Shown here: piece by piece, positions 17,647-27,076 of the stretch
Layout of the letters: each line of letters opens with the position of its first letter
Numbering within the stretch: position 1 is the first letter of the stretch
Origin: Gordonia asplenii
Lineage (GTDB): Bacteria; Actinomycetota; Actinomycetes; Mycobacteriales; Mycobacteriaceae
NCBI RefSeq assembly: GCF_012933505.1
Contig: NZ_JABBNB010000006.1
Span: 186,001-250,000, forward strand
Length of the DNA: 64,000 nucleotides
Direction: 5' to 3'
Translations under genes and position numbers: made by a program
The notes under the pieces: generated by a model
What the model saw: the letters and a program-made list of their open reading frames with translations, nothing else
Database searches by the model: none
Told to the model about the DNA's origin: nothing

Positions 17647-19056
17647 GTGACATCGCCGACCGAAGCCAGTGTGTTCGGTCGTCCTGAGGGGGTGAGCGGA
17701 TCATTCGACGAGTCGAAGACGCCGTTTCCCGGTAAACCCCAGCCGACGATCGCCGCGCCGGACCCAGTCCTCGCCGAGGCTTTCGGACGTCCGGCCGACA
17801 GCGACGAAACGCTGCAGCGTGATCCCGACGCGCGCTACGGCGTCGACGACGAACCCGACGCCGATCCCGACCCCTGGCGTGATCCGGACAGCCCCGCGTC
17901 GTTGACGGCGCCCGCGCTCAACTCCGCCAGGCGCGCCGAGCCGACCGTTCCCGGGCCCAAACTGGGCGTCAAGGATGTGCTGTTCGGCCGGGGGATCGCC
18001 TGGTCTGCGCTGGTGACTCTCGCGGTGCTGGCACTCGCGATCGGCCTGCTCGGCGGCCTGATGGGCCGCTGGACGGCAGAGGTCGTCGCACCGCTGAACT
18101 CCGACACCGTCGAATTGGCCACCGGAGACGCCAACGATCAGCGTCCGGCGGGCGCGATCACCAAGGTGGCCGACGCGGTCGGCAAGTCGGTCGTATCGAT
18201 CGATGTGCGATCCGGCTCCACCGGAGGCACCGGATCGGGATTCGTCATCGCCAAAGAGGGCTACATCCTCACCAATAATCACGTGATCTCGATGGCGGCT
18301 AACGACCCCGGCAACAGCCGCATCGAAGTGGTGTTCTTCGATCGGACCCGGGTGCCCGCGCGGATCGTCGGGCGTGACCCGAAGAACGATGTCGCGGTCG
18401 TCAAAGTCGATGATGTGAACAATCTCACCGTCGCGAAGATCGGCAATTCCGACGATCTGCAGATCGGCCAAGAAGTGATCGCCTTCGGTTCGCCGTTGGG
18501 CCTGGAACGCACCGTGACCAGCGGAATCGTGTCCGCGCTGCACCGGCCGGTCGCGCTGCGGCCCGACGAAACGTCCGACACCGACGCCGTCCTCGACGCC
18601 ATTCAGACCGACGCCGCGATCAACCCCGGCAACTCCGGTGGCCCGCTCGTCGACGACGCCGGGGCAGTCATCGGCATCAACACGGCCGGGCGCACCGCGG
18701 GTGGCGGATCGATCGGACTCGGCTTCGCCATTCCGATCGACCAGGCGATTCCCATCGCACAAATACTGATAGCGCACGGCAAGGTGCAGCATGCGCAGGT
18801 CGGCATCAACGCACGCGACGTCCGAAACACCAAGGTGCTCGGCGCGCAGGTCGTCAACGTGGTGCAGGGCGGACCGGCCGACGCCGCGGGCGTCCGCGAA
18901 GGCGACGTCATCACGTCGTTCAACGGGAAGCAGATCGAGGGAGCAGACGAGCTGACCGTCGCGGTGCGCACGTCGCAGATCGGAAAGTCTGTCCCGTTCG
19001 TCTATTGGCGCGGTGGCCGCACGTTCAACGGCTCCATGACTCCGGCCTCCGACTAG
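17647..19056 (+). CDS. htrA: Membrane-anchored serine protease HtrA (DegP-like)
   Basis: Envelope quality-control protease of about 469 residues. A 115-residue acidic cytoplasmic region precedes one TM helix (about 117-140). A trypsin-like domain follows with triad His212 (ILTNNHVIS), Asp248 ([11 protein letters not shown]) and Ser330 (NPGNSGGPL), then a C-terminal PDZ domain ([20 protein letters not shown]). It starts 12 bp after rseA at a GTG; a TTG at 17638 is also possible. Same sigE-rseA-htrA-tatB order as Rv1221-1224, and part of the SigE envelope-stress cluster. Confidence 0.93.
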   Translation: MTSPTEASVFGRPEGVSGSFDESKTPFPGKPQPTIAAPDPVLAEAFGRPADSDETLQRDPDARYGVDDEPDADPDPWRDPDSPASLTAPALNSARRAEPTVPGPKLGVKDVLFGRGIAWSALVTLAVLALAIGLLGGLMGRWTAEVVAPLNSDTVELATGDANDQRPAGAITKVADAVGKSVVSIDVRSGSTGGTGSGFVIAKEGYILTNNHVISMAANDPGNSRIEVVFFDRTRVPARIVGRDPKNDVAVVKVDDVNNLTVAKIGNSDDLQIGQEVIAFGSPLGLERTVTSGIVSALHRPVALRPDETSDTDAVLDAIQTDAAINPGNSGGPLVDDAGAVIGINTAGRTAGGGSIGLGFAIPIDQAIPIAQILIAHGKVQHAQVGINARDVRNTKVLGAQVVNVVQGGPADAAGVREGDVITSFNGKQIEGADELTVAVRTSQIGKSVPFVYWRGGRTFNGSMTPASD

Positions 19057-19066
19057 GACACGGGAT

Positions 19067-19504
19067 ATGTTCGGCAATATCGGTTGGGGCGAGATCATGG
19101 TCATTCTCGCCGCAGGACTGATCATTCTGGGGCCCGAGCGGCTGCCGGACGCGGTGTCCTGGACGTTGAAGTCGGTCCGGCAGGTGCGCGACTACGCCTC
19201 CGGCGCGACGAGCCAGCTCAAGGATGAGCTCGGGCCCGAGTTCGAGGAACTGCGCAAGCCGCTCGCCGATATCAACGAGTTACGGGGCATGACGCCGACC
19301 GGCTTCGTCACCAGGCATCTGCTCGACGGCGACGCGTCGTTCCTGTCGCCCAAGACCTATTTCGACGATGATCCCGCCCCGCAGCGACCCGCGCCGAGCA
19401 GGCCGCCGATACCCGCTGCGCCCGACGCCCCGGCGGTGGACATGGCCAAGAAGGACCCACCTCAGCCGCGCAGGCACGACATCGCCGACTGGGACGCGAC
19501 ATAG
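19067..19504 (+). CDS. tatB: Sec-independent protein translocase subunit TatB
   Basis: Twin-arginine translocation receptor subunit. A single N-terminal membrane helix ([27 protein letters not shown], split here by the conserved Pro/Glu hinge) precedes an amphipathic helix with [12 protein letters not shown]. The tail is Pro-rich and variable. 145 residues, normal for actinobacteria. Starts 10 bp after htrA and is probably cotranscribed with it. Confidence 0.92.
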   Translation: MFGNIGWGEIMVILAAGLIILGPERLPDAVSWTLKSVRQVRDYASGATSQLKDELGPEFEELRKPLADINELRGMTPTGFVTRHLLDGDASFLSPKTYFDDDPAPQRPAPSRPPIPAAPDAPAVDMAKKDPPQPRRHDIADWDAT

Positions 19505-19505
19505 A

Positions 19506-19526
19506 TCCGGGCGCGTACGCCCCGGA
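19506..19526. terminator. Hairpin between convergent tatB and mrp
   Basis: TCCGGGCG (19506-19513) pairs with CGCCCCGGA (19518-19526) with one bulged C around a 4-base CGTA loop. It lies 2 bp after the tatB stop and just before the mrp stop, in both orientations a plausible short terminator; no T run. Confidence 0.45.
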
Positions 19527-19528
19527 CC

Positions 19529-20671
19529 TCAGCGTCGTGTCGTATCGATGCCCAGACTCATCCCGGCCAGTCCGCGCTTGCGGACGGCCAGCTTGTCGGC
19601 GATCGCACGCAACGCCGAGCCGGCGGGGGACTCCGGAGCTGACAGCACCACCGGGTTGCCCGCGTCACCGCCTTCGCGAAGGGCGGTTTCCAGCGGAATC
19701 TGGCCCAGCAGTTCGACATTCGCGCCGACGGCGCGGGTGAGCCGCTCGGCGACCTGCTCGCCGCCGCCCGACCCGAAGGGCTCCATGCGGGTGCCGTCGG
19801 GCAGCTCGAGCCAGGACATGTTCTCGATGACGCCGAGCACCTTCTGCCGCGTCTGCAGGGCGATGGCGCCGGCCCGCTCGGCGACCTCGGCGGCGGCCTG
19901 CTGCGGAGTGGTGATGACGACGATCTCGGCGCCCGGGATCAGCTGCGCGATGGAGATGGCGACGTCGCCGGTGCCCGGCGGGAGGTCGAGCAGCAGGATG
20001 TCCAGGTCGCCCCAGTAGACGTCGGCGAGGAACTGCTGCAGCGCGCGGTGCAGCATCGGGCCGCGCCAGGTGACCGGGGTGTTGCCGTCGGTGAACTGGC
20101 CGATCGAGATGAACTTAACCTCGTGGCTGATCGGCGGCATGATCATCCGTTCGACCTGGGTCGGCTTGGCGTCGCTACCGAGCATCCGTGGTACCGAATG
20201 GCCATAGATATCGGCGTCGAGTACTCCGACGGACAGTCCGCGTGCGGCCAGCGCAGTCGCCAAATTGACTGTGACACTTGACTTTCCGACGCCACCCTTG
20301 CCCGACGCCACGGCGTAGACGCGCGTCAGCGAGCCTGGCTGCGCGAACGGGATGACCGGCTCGTCCTTGTCCCCGCGCAGGTGCTTGCGCAACTCGGTGC
20401 GCTGTTCGTCGTCCATCACGTCGAGTTGCACGTCGACGGCCCCGACACCGGGGACGTCGGATACCGCGGTCTGCACGCGCCCGGAGATCTCGTTGCGCAT
20501 CGGGCAGCCCGACGTCGTCAACAGGACCACGACGTCGACGCTGGCGTCGTCGTTGACGGTGATCGACCTGACCATTCCGAGGTCGGTGATCGGTTTGCCG
20601 ATCTCGGGATCGTTGACCTTGGACAGAGCAGCGCGCACCGACGATTCGGTGGGGACGGCGACGGTAGACAT
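19529..20671 (-). CDS. mrp: Iron-sulfur cluster carrier ATPase Mrp/ApbC
   Basis: P-loop ATPase that carries and transfers Fe-S clusters. A DUF59/MIP18 domain with TTSGCPMRNEI opens the protein. Then comes the Mrp ATPase with the deviant Walker A VASGKGGVGKSSVTVNLA, DADIYGHSVPRMLG, LLLDLPPGTGD and GVIENMSWL. The C-terminal CxxC that binds the bridging cluster in E. coli Mrp is absent (ELPDGTRMEPFGSGGG in its place), a substitution also known in mycobacterial Mrp (Rv1229c). 380 residues, ATG at 20671. Confidence 0.93.
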   Translation of the reverse strand: MSTVAVPTESSVRAALSKVNDPEIGKPITDLGMVRSITVNDDASVDVVVLLTTSGCPMRNEISGRVQTAVSDVPGVGAVDVQLDVMDDEQRTELRKHLRGDKDEPVIPFAQPGSLTRVYAVASGKGGVGKSSVTVNLATALAARGLSVGVLDADIYGHSVPRMLGSDAKPTQVERMIMPPISHEVKFISIGQFTDGNTPVTWRGPMLHRALQQFLADVYWGDLDILLLDLPPGTGDVAISIAQLIPGAEIVVITTPQQAAAEVAERAGAIALQTRQKVLGVIENMSWLELPDGTRMEPFGSGGGEQVAERLTRAVGANVELLGQIPLETALREGGDAGNPVVLSAPESPAGSALRAIADKLAVRKRGLAGMSLGIDTTRR

Positions 20672-20699
20672 CGCCTCTCACATTACCGGCGAACCGAAA

Positions 20700-21752
20700 T
20701 CAACGGGCCTGCGGTACCGGTACGGGTGACTTGGGAGCCGTCGGCTTCGGTGCGGGCTTGGGGCTGGGCTTCGGCTGAGGTGCGGGCACCGGGAAGCCCG
20801 GCAGGCACACGATGAAGCAATTCTGTCGGGGTTGCGTGGTCGGCTTTGTCGTCGGGGTGGTCGGCGTACCCGACGTCGACGGCGTGGTCTTCGCGGTCGT
20901 GGTGGTCGACGCCGCGCGCCGCGGATCCTTCGGTGGGTTGGTCGGCATCACGCCGGTGGCATAGGCGGCCGCCCAGCCGAGCACGTTCGTCACGTACTCC
21001 ATCGAATGGTTGTACCGCAGGACCGCGGTCACCTCGTTGTTTCCGGCCATGATGTCGGCCATGCCCGAGCAGAGGTAGCGTCCCGCCGAGTAGGTGGCGT
21101 CGAAGATGTTGTTCGGGTCGGCCTTGCCGTCGCCGTTGGCGTCGGATCCCCACTTGGCCCAGGTGCTGGGGATGAACTGCATCGGCCCCATTGCCCGCAC
21201 GGCCTGTCCGGAATGGTCGAGGATCACTTCGTTGCCCGCCAGGGTGCCGTCGAGCGCCGGACCGTTGATCGGCGTCAGCGTGTTGCCATACGAGTCGACG
21301 TTGCCGTTGCCCGCATGGTTCGACTCGATCCGACCGATGCCCGCCAACAGGAACCAGGGCAGTTTGCAGATCGGTTCTTCGTCGGCGAGGCGGCTCGCCG
21401 CGAGCTTGTAGGCCTGCAGCACGACGCCGGGAATCCCGAGCGGTCCGGACGGCAGATCGGCGGCGAGCCGGAACTGCGGTGCGATCAACGACGCCGGGAG
21501 GGGCGCGGGCGGAGCGAAGTTGTTCATCGCTTGAACGCTGCCCGACGCCGGAACAACTCCGACGACGGCGGGGGCCGCGACGGGAGCGCCGGTCAAGACG
21601 GGTGCGGCGTCGTCGGAATGCGCGCTCGACGTCGCCGCGCCCATCACGATCGCGGCGATCAAGGCGCCGCCGACTCCCGTGGCCACGGCTCGCCGAGCCG
21701 ACGACGAAGGACTCGGCCCGTCGGCTCGTTGCCAGAATCGCAGCCTGCTCAT
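20700..21752 (-). CDS. Secreted lytic transglycosylase
   Basis: A peptidoglycan-cleaving enzyme of about 350 residues. An N-terminal signal-anchor (RRAVATGVGGALIAAIVMGAA) is followed by a transglycosylase domain. Its catalytic Glu lies in LAGIGRIESNHAG, with GPMQFIPSTWAKWG and GDGKADPNNIFDATYSAGRYLC downstream, as in Rv1230c. The C-terminal 90 residues are a Thr/Pro/Lys-rich tail likely to sit in the wall. In the same order as the M. tuberculosis mrp region. The 29 bp to mrp are too short for a separate strong promoter, so the two may be cotranscribed. Confidence 0.87.
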   Translation of the reverse strand: MSRLRFWQRADGPSPSSSARRAVATGVGGALIAAIVMGAATSSAHSDDAAPVLTGAPVAAPAVVGVVPASGSVQAMNNFAPPAPLPASLIAPQFRLAADLPSGPLGIPGVVLQAYKLAASRLADEEPICKLPWFLLAGIGRIESNHAGNGNVDSYGNTLTPINGPALDGTLAGNEVILDHSGQAVRAMGPMQFIPSTWAKWGSDANGDGKADPNNIFDATYSAGRYLCSGMADIMAGNNEVTAVLRYNHSMEYVTNVLGWAAAYATGVMPTNPPKDPRRAASTTTTAKTTPSTSGTPTTPTTKPTTQPRQNCFIVCLPGFPVPAPQPKPSPKPAPKPTAPKSPVPVPQAR

Positions 21753-21913
21753 GCTCGATCCCCGCGCGCGCTGGTCGGTGGCACCGCCCGTTCCCCTTCA
21801 GTCAGACTGCACGAATGTGTCCCACCATACAGTCGGCGACCGAGTGCAGTATCGCGAACCCGGGAATTGTTATCAGTGCGAGCTAGTTGAGATGCGCACC
21901 GCCCGTCAATCAG

Positions 21914-22426
21914 CTACTCCGGGTCGGTGGACTGGTCACCTGCCGACCGGTTCGCGAGACGCTCGACCAGATCGTCGAGTAGGTCGTCGAGCTCTTTGCG
22001 CAGGTAGTCGCGGGTGACCGTGTCGCCGACCGCCAGCCGGACGGCCGCCAGCTCGCGGGCGAGGAATTCGGTGTCCGACTTGGTTTGCGCCGCTCGCGTC
22101 CGGTCCTCCTCCAGGGCGATCTTGTCGCGATTCTCCTGCCGGTTCTGTGCCAACAGGATCAGCGGTGCCGCGTACGCCGCCTGTGTCGAGAACGCCAGGT
22201 TGAGCAGGATGAACGGGTAGGGATCGAATCGGAGACTGACTGCGACGAGGTTGATGAAGATCCAGACGATCACGAACACCGTCTGATACGCGAGGTACTG
22301 ACCGGTGCCCAGGAATCGGGCGATTCGCTCGGCGTACACGCCGATGATGTCTGCGTCGACATGGAAGATCGGGCCGCGGCGCGACGTCGGGGTATCGAGT
22401 CGGCGGCCGGAGGTTTCAGAACTCAT
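21914..22426 (-). CDS. DUF1003 membrane protein
   Basis: A 170-residue protein with two membrane helices (about YLAYQTVFVIVWIFINLVAVS and PFILLNLAFSTQAAYAAPLIL, split by a loop) and a charged coiled-coil C-terminus starting at AQNRQENRDKIALEEDR. This is the DUF1003 layout, as in Rv1231c. Its ATG overlaps the stop of the MgtE-N/CBS gene by 4 bp, so the two proteins are made together and may form one complex. The 161 bp to the transglycosylase show nothing certain. Confidence 0.85.
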   Translation of the reverse strand: MSSETSGRRLDTPTSRRGPIFHVDADIIGVYAERIARFLGTGQYLAYQTVFVIVWIFINLVAVSLRFDPYPFILLNLAFSTQAAYAAPLILLAQNRQENRDKIALEEDRTRAAQTKSDTEFLARELAAVRLAVGDTVTRDYLRKELDDLLDDLVERLANRSAGDQSTDPE

Positions 22427-23727
22427 GCGCCCGGCTCCAGTCGGTTCGAGTCGGCGTCGTCGTCGGGTTCGTTCTCTCGCCAGTCGCGCGGCAGGAGTTC
22501 GTCGAGGAGGTCGTCGACGCTGACGGCGCCGAGCAGGTGCCCGTCGTCGTCGACGACGGGTCCGCAGACCAGGTTGTAGGTGGCGAAGTAGCGGGTCACG
22601 GTTTCCATCGAGTCTTGGGGGCGCAGCGATGTGAGGTCGGTGTCGAGGATGCCGCCGACGATATTCGCCGGCGGCTCTCGTAACAGGGCCTGCAGATGCA
22701 CGCAGCCGAGATACTTTCCGGTGGGAGTCTGCGTCGGCGGGCGGACCACGAAGACCAGACTGGCCGCGGCCGGGGTGACGTCGGGGTTGCGTGCTCGCGC
22801 CAGCGCCTCGGCGACGGTCGTCGCAGCCGTGACGATCAGGGGTTCGGGCGTCATCAGACCGCCCGCGGTGTCGGGGGAGTGCACTAGCAGTCGTCGGACC
22901 GGCTCGGACTCCTGCGGGTCCATCCGCGTCAGCAGGGCCTCGGCTTCGGTGATCGTCATCTCGCCGAGGAGGTCGGCGGCGTCGTCGGGGTCCATCGCCT
23001 CGAGCACGTCGACGGCCCGGTTGCGGTCCATATGCGCGATCATCGCGGTCTGATCGTCGGGCGGGAGTTCGGCCAGCACGTCGGCGAGGCGCTCGTCGTC
23101 GAGTGCGGCGGCGATCTCGTCACGCCGCTTGTCGGGCAGCTCGCGCAGTGCGTGTGCGACGTCGGCCGGGCGCATGCCCTCGAACTGCAGCAGCACCTGG
23201 GCCACGCCCTGTCCGGGCAGGTTCAGTGATGTGTGGGTGATGCCCTGCACGTGCGACCACTCGACGATGTGCGTCTCGCCACGCCGGCCGAGCCGCATCC
23301 GTCCACCGCGCACCGCGACCCTGGTGACCAGCCAGTCGCGGGTGCGGGTCTGCTCGATGCCGAGATCGACGACGGTGAGATCGGTGTCGTGCAGGTCGGT
23401 GAGGTCGGGGTCGTCGGTGCGGACCCGGGTCTCCAGAATCTGCCCGACGGCCAGGGCCTCGCCGGGCCGCAGCGAAAGCCGTCGCAAGCTGATGGTGCCG
23501 GTGGTGAGGGTCACGGCCTGCGGATCGATAGTGGTGACGCGCAGCATCGGCACGAATATTCGTCTGCGCGTGGTCAATTCGACGGCGAGTCCGAGTACTC
23601 GCGCGGGCTGCCCGTTGAGCCGGATCGAGACGATTGCGTCGCGCACGCGCCCGATTGCTTCGCCGTCGGGGCCAAGGACTGCGAGGCCGACTAGTCTGGC
23701 CACGAAGAGCTTGTTTACCGATGCCAT
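22423..23727 (-). CDS. MgtE N-terminal/CBS domain protein without channel domain
   Basis: A 434-residue soluble protein. A PRC-barrel-like start (VARLVGLAVLGPDGEAIGRVRDAIV) is followed by a second similar unit. Then comes the MgtE intracellular N domain, with helical repeats such as DERLADVLAELPPDDQTAMI and EAMDPDDAADLLGEM, and two CBS domains (GLMTPEPLIV; PVVDDDGHLLGAVSVDDLLDELL). The five TM helices of true MgtE are absent, so this is a sensor without a pore, as in Rv1232c. ATG at 23727; the apparent extension upstream to 24090 is antisense to the next gene. Coupled to DUF1003, which could be its membrane partner. Confidence 0.87.
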   Translation of the reverse strand: MASVNKLFVARLVGLAVLGPDGEAIGRVRDAIVSIRLNGQPARVLGLAVELTTRRRIFVPMLRVTTIDPQAVTLTTGTISLRRLSLRPGEALAVGQILETRVRTDDPDLTDLHDTDLTVVDLGIEQTRTRDWLVTRVAVRGGRMRLGRRGETHIVEWSHVQGITHTSLNLPGQGVAQVLLQFEGMRPADVAHALRELPDKRRDEIAAALDDERLADVLAELPPDDQTAMIAHMDRNRAVDVLEAMDPDDAADLLGEMTITEAEALLTRMDPQESEPVRRLLVHSPDTAGGLMTPEPLIVTAATTVAEALARARNPDVTPAAASLVFVVRPPTQTPTGKYLGCVHLQALLREPPANIVGGILDTDLTSLRPQDSMETVTRYFATYNLVCGPVVDDDGHLLGAVSVDDLLDELLPRDWRENEPDDDADSNRLEPGA

Positions 23728-23802
23728 GTGGCTAAGCGTAATGCCCGTGCGGGCATCCGCATCGCATCGGCCGTATTGCGAAACAGGAGAGAGGTCGACG
23801 CG

Positions 23803-24288
23803 ATGAGCAATCCCATGCGGCCGGGACGTGAGACCCCGGGGCTGCCCACGCCGCCGCAGGGCTGGCCGATCGGCTCCTACCGCACCTACGCCGAAGCTCA
23901 GCGAGCGGTCGACTACCTGTCCGACGAGCACTTTCCGGTGCAGGAGGTGACGATCGTCGGGGTCGATCTGATGCAAGTGGAGCGGGTCATCGGTCGATTG
24001 ACGTGGCGCAAGGTGGTCGGCGGCGGACTCGTGTCCGGCGCATGGCTCGGCCTGTTCTTCGGCTTGTTGGTGAGTTTCGTTGTGACTCAACCGATTCTGC
24101 CGATCGTGCTCGGTGTGATCGGCGGCATGGTGTTCGGTGTCATCTCGACGTCGATCCCGTATGCGGCCACCCGGGGAACCCGCGACTTCGCCTCGACGAT
24201 GCAGTTGGTGGCCGGGCGCTACGACGTGCTGTGCGAGCCGCGCGACGCCGAACGTGCGCGTGACATGCTCGCCAAACTCAACATCTAG
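23803..24288 (+). CDS. General-stress-protein-17M-like membrane protein (Rv1234-like)
   Basis: A 161-residue protein. The N-terminal domain (WPIGSYRTYAEAQRAVDYLSDEHFPVQEVTIVGVDL, split by a turn) matches the general stress protein 17M domain. Two hydrophobic segments follow (about LVSGAWLGLFFGLLVSFVV and ILPIVLGVIGGMVFGVIS), then a short soluble end. ATG at 23803 with a strong AGGAGAGAGG site. It is divergent from the MgtE-N/CBS gene with 75 bp between starts, as Rv1234 is near Rv1232c. Function unknown. Confidence 0.8.
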   Translation: MSNPMRPGRETPGLPTPPQGWPIGSYRTYAEAQRAVDYLSDEHFPVQEVTIVGVDLMQVERVIGRLTWRKVVGGGLVSGAWLGLFFGLLVSFVVTQPILPIVLGVIGGMVFGVISTSIPYAATRGTRDFASTMQLVAGRYDVLCEPRDAERARDMLAKLNI

Positions 24289-24338
24289 GTCTCGTCGGAG
24301 AATCCGAAAACAAAAACGGCACGCTTATACCGATTGTG

Positions 24339-24368
24339 TTGCATGTCACGAACGGCTACCGATACTGT
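24339..24368 (+). promoter_or_regulatory. Candidate sigma-A-type promoter of lpqY-sugABC
   Basis: TTGCAT (24339-24344) and TACTGT (24363-24368) are separated by 18 bp, 45 bp before the lpqY start, in an AT-rich stretch. The match to consensus is moderate. Confidence 0.4.
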
Positions 24369-24413
24369 AAGCCGTCATTTCTACTCGTGATTCTCTACGC
24401 GTGAGGAGGCCAC

Positions 24414-25865
24414 GTGCAACGCAGGTTGCTCAAAAGAATGGTCATCGCGGCGGCGGCGTTGACGGTCGCGGTTCCGACCGTCGCGGCCTGCGGGTCCGGC
24501 TATGAGGCCGGGGTCATCAACATCTATCCGCCCGCCGACGGCGCGTCGGAGATCGCGAAGGTCGCCGAAAAGTGTTCGGCCGACTCCGGCGGGGCATATC
24601 GGATCGTGAGCACCCCGCTGCCGAAGTCCGCCGACGACCAACGGCTTCAGTTGGCCCGACGGCTCGCGGGCAACGACCACGGCTTGGATCTGATGGGCAT
24701 GGACGTCGTGTGGACCGCCGAGTTCGCCGATGCCGGATGGTTGCAGCCGGTACCCGACGATCTGGCGAAAACCATTTCGGCGCAAACACTTTCCGGCCCG
24801 TTGGAGACCGCGCGCTGGAAGACGCCCAGCGACACCGGCAAGCGCCTATACGCGATTCCCACGTGGACCAACACGCAGTTCGTCTGGTACCGACCCGACA
24901 TCTTGAAGCAGTACCTGCATCGCACCACGGCTCCCACGACGTGGGATCAGATGCTCGCCGACAACAAGGTCATCACCGACGCGGGCGGGCCCAGCTACAT
25001 CATGGTGCAGGGCAAGCAGTACGAGGGCCTGATGGTCTGGTTCACCGCCGTGCTCGCCAGCGCGGGCGGTGCGATCCTGGACCCGAACGATCCCACCAAG
25101 GTCACCCTCGCCGACACCCCCGAACATCGCGCCGCGACGGTGAAGGCGCTGCAGATCCTCAAGGCGGTCGCCACCGCGCCCGGCCACGACCCGTCGCTGA
25201 CCAACTCCGACGAGGGCGCCGGACGTCTGGGAATGGAGACCGGCAAGGCGTCGTTCGAGATCAACTGGCCGTTCGTCTTCGCGTCGATGCGCTCCAATGC
25301 CGCAGCCGGTGACGTGCCCTTCTTCACCGACGGCGGCAAGCTGATTCCGGCGCTGGCGCCCTACGCGTCACTGCTCACCAACACCGACAATCCGCCGACC
25401 GACGCCCAACTCGTCAAGCCCAACAAGGTGATTCGCACCAAGTTCAACTGGGGCCTGTATCCGGGCGTCAGTGCTGATCAGACGATGCGCCCGCCGCTGG
25501 GCGGCATCAACATCGCCGTCGCGAGCACCTCGCGTCAACCCGAGCTGGCCTTCCGTGCCGCGCAGTGTCTGACCGACGCACAGGCGCAGAAACAGTACGC
25601 GGTGTCGGGCGGCACGCCGCCGACGATCTCGTCGATCTACGACGAACCCGATTTCAAGGCCGCATACCCGATGGGCGACGACATCCGCACTCAACTCGAA
25701 GTACCCGGCCCGCCGGTTCGTCCGGAATCGCCTGTATACCAATCGATTTCGACGCTGGTGACGGCGAAGCTGTCGCCGGTGGGGCAGTGGGATCCCGAAG
25801 CGATGGTCGACCCGTTGGTCGAGCAGGTGCGCAAGGCGATCGACGGGAAAGGACTGGTGCCATGA
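24414..25865 (+). CDS. lpqY: Trehalose-binding lipoprotein LpqY
   Basis: Substrate-binding lipoprotein of the LpqY-SugABC importer that recycles trehalose released during mycolic-acid transfer. The signal peptide ends in the lipobox TVAAC (Cys26). The body is a CUT1-type sugar-binding protein with MVWFTAVLASAGG and FEINWPFVFASM. 483 residues. The GTG at 24414 has GAGGAGG four bases upstream. The stop overlaps sugA by 4 bp. Order lpqY-sugA-sugB-sugC is identical to Rv1235-1238. Regulation is probably from the promoter just upstream. Confidence 0.93.
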   Translation: MQRRLLKRMVIAAAALTVAVPTVAACGSGYEAGVINIYPPADGASEIAKVAEKCSADSGGAYRIVSTPLPKSADDQRLQLARRLAGNDHGLDLMGMDVVWTAEFADAGWLQPVPDDLAKTISAQTLSGPLETARWKTPSDTGKRLYAIPTWTNTQFVWYRPDILKQYLHRTTAPTTWDQMLADNKVITDAGGPSYIMVQGKQYEGLMVWFTAVLASAGGAILDPNDPTKVTLADTPEHRAATVKALQILKAVATAPGHDPSLTNSDEGAGRLGMETGKASFEINWPFVFASMRSNAAAGDVPFFTDGGKLIPALAPYASLLTNTDNPPTDAQLVKPNKVIRTKFNWGLYPGVSADQTMRPPLGGINIAVASTSRQPELAFRAAQCLTDAQAQKQYAVSGGTPPTISSIYDEPDFKAAYPMGDDIRTQLEVPGPPVRPESPVYQSISTLVTAKLSPVGQWDPEAMVDPLVEQVRKAIDGKGLVP

Positions 25866-27073
25866 CCGATCGCAGCAACGATTCGGGTGACGACGTCACT
25901 CGTACCGGACGCCATGCCATGCCGGACTTCCCGGACAACGATTCCCGAGCTCAGCCGAATGTGCGCCGGTCGGCGCCGCCCCCGGCGCAGGCGCCCGGGA
26001 CGGAGTCGTGGGGGCAACCCACGAGACCCGCTGCGCCGCAGCCGGTGTCGCCGTCGCCGGCGGGGCAGCCGGCGATGGTCGGTGCCACCGCAGGCCCTGG
26101 TATCCCCGGGGCGTCGAATGTCCCGGCGTCGAATGTTCCTGCGGCGAGTGTCCCGGCCGCGTCGGTCCGCGGAGCGGGTAGACCGGCGAAGGCGTCGGGC
26201 GGGCGTTCCGGTGAACGGCGCCTCGCGTTTTGGATGGTCGCCCCCGCGGCGCTGCTGATGGCGCTGGTGACCGGCTACCCGATCGTCTACGCGTTCTGGC
26301 TGTCGCTGAACAAGGCCAGTCTGTCGGCTCCGGGGAAGAGTTCGTTCGTCTGGTTCGCCAATTACGCGACGGTGCTCAGCGACTCCTATTGGTGGAATGC
26401 GTTGGGCGTCACCGTGTTCATCACCGTCATCTCGGTGGCGATCGAGCTGGTCTTGGGCATGGCGATCGCCCTGGTGATGCACCGCACGATCTTCGGCAAG
26501 GGCGCCATCCGCACCCTGGTGTTGATTCCGTACGGCATCGTCACCGTCGCCGCGGCGTTCTCCTGGTACTACGCGTGGACCCCCGACACCGGATATCTCG
26601 CGAACCTGCTGCCCGACGGCTCCGCGCCGCTGACCGACCAGTGGCAGTCGCTCGCGGTGATCATTCTCGCCGAGGTGTGGAAGACGACGCCGTTCATGGC
26701 GCTGCTGTTGCTGGCCGGTCTCGCGCTGGTGCCCGACGACCTGCTCAAGGCCGCCGAGGTCGACGGCGCAGGTGCGTGGACTCGGTTGTGGCGCATCATC
26801 ATTCCGCTGATGAAGCCGGCCATCCTGGTCGCCCTGCTGTTCCGTACACTCGACGCGTTCCGGATCTTCGACAACATCTACGTCCTGACGCACGGCTCGA
26901 ACAACACCGCGTCGGTGTCGATTCTCGGTTACGACAACCTGTTCAAAGCATTCAACCTCGGCATCGGGTCGGCGATCAGCGTGCTGATCTTCATCTGTGT
27001 GGCGATCATCGCGGCGGTGTTCGTCATCGGATTCGGCACTGCCGCACCGGGTTCCGACGCAGAGGGGAAGTGA
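25862..27073 (+). CDS. sugA: Trehalose ABC transporter permease SugA
   Basis: Inner-membrane permease of the trehalose importer. About 115 N-terminal residues are hydrophilic, Pro/Ala-rich, and include imperfect ASNVPA/ASVPA repeats. Then come about six TM helices beginning FWMVAPAALLMALVTG. The cytoplasmic EAA loop (LLKAAEVDGAGAWTRLWRIIIPLMKP) contacts SugC. The ATG overlaps the lpqY stop. The 403-residue length exceeds mycobacterial SugA (about 300) because of the leader, which is not needed for the permease fold. Confidence 0.92.
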   Translation: MTDRSNDSGDDVTRTGRHAMPDFPDNDSRAQPNVRRSAPPPAQAPGTESWGQPTRPAAPQPVSPSPAGQPAMVGATAGPGIPGASNVPASNVPAASVPAASVRGAGRPAKASGGRSGERRLAFWMVAPAALLMALVTGYPIVYAFWLSLNKASLSAPGKSSFVWFANYATVLSDSYWWNALGVTVFITVISVAIELVLGMAIALVMHRTIFGKGAIRTLVLIPYGIVTVAAAFSWYYAWTPDTGYLANLLPDGSAPLTDQWQSLAVIILAEVWKTTPFMALLLLAGLALVPDDLLKAAEVDGAGAWTRLWRIIIPLMKPAILVALLFRTLDAFRIFDNIYVLTHGSNNTASVSILGYDNLFKAFNLGIGSAISVLIFICVAIIAAVFVIGFGTAAPGSDAEGK

Positions 27074-27076
27074 CGC

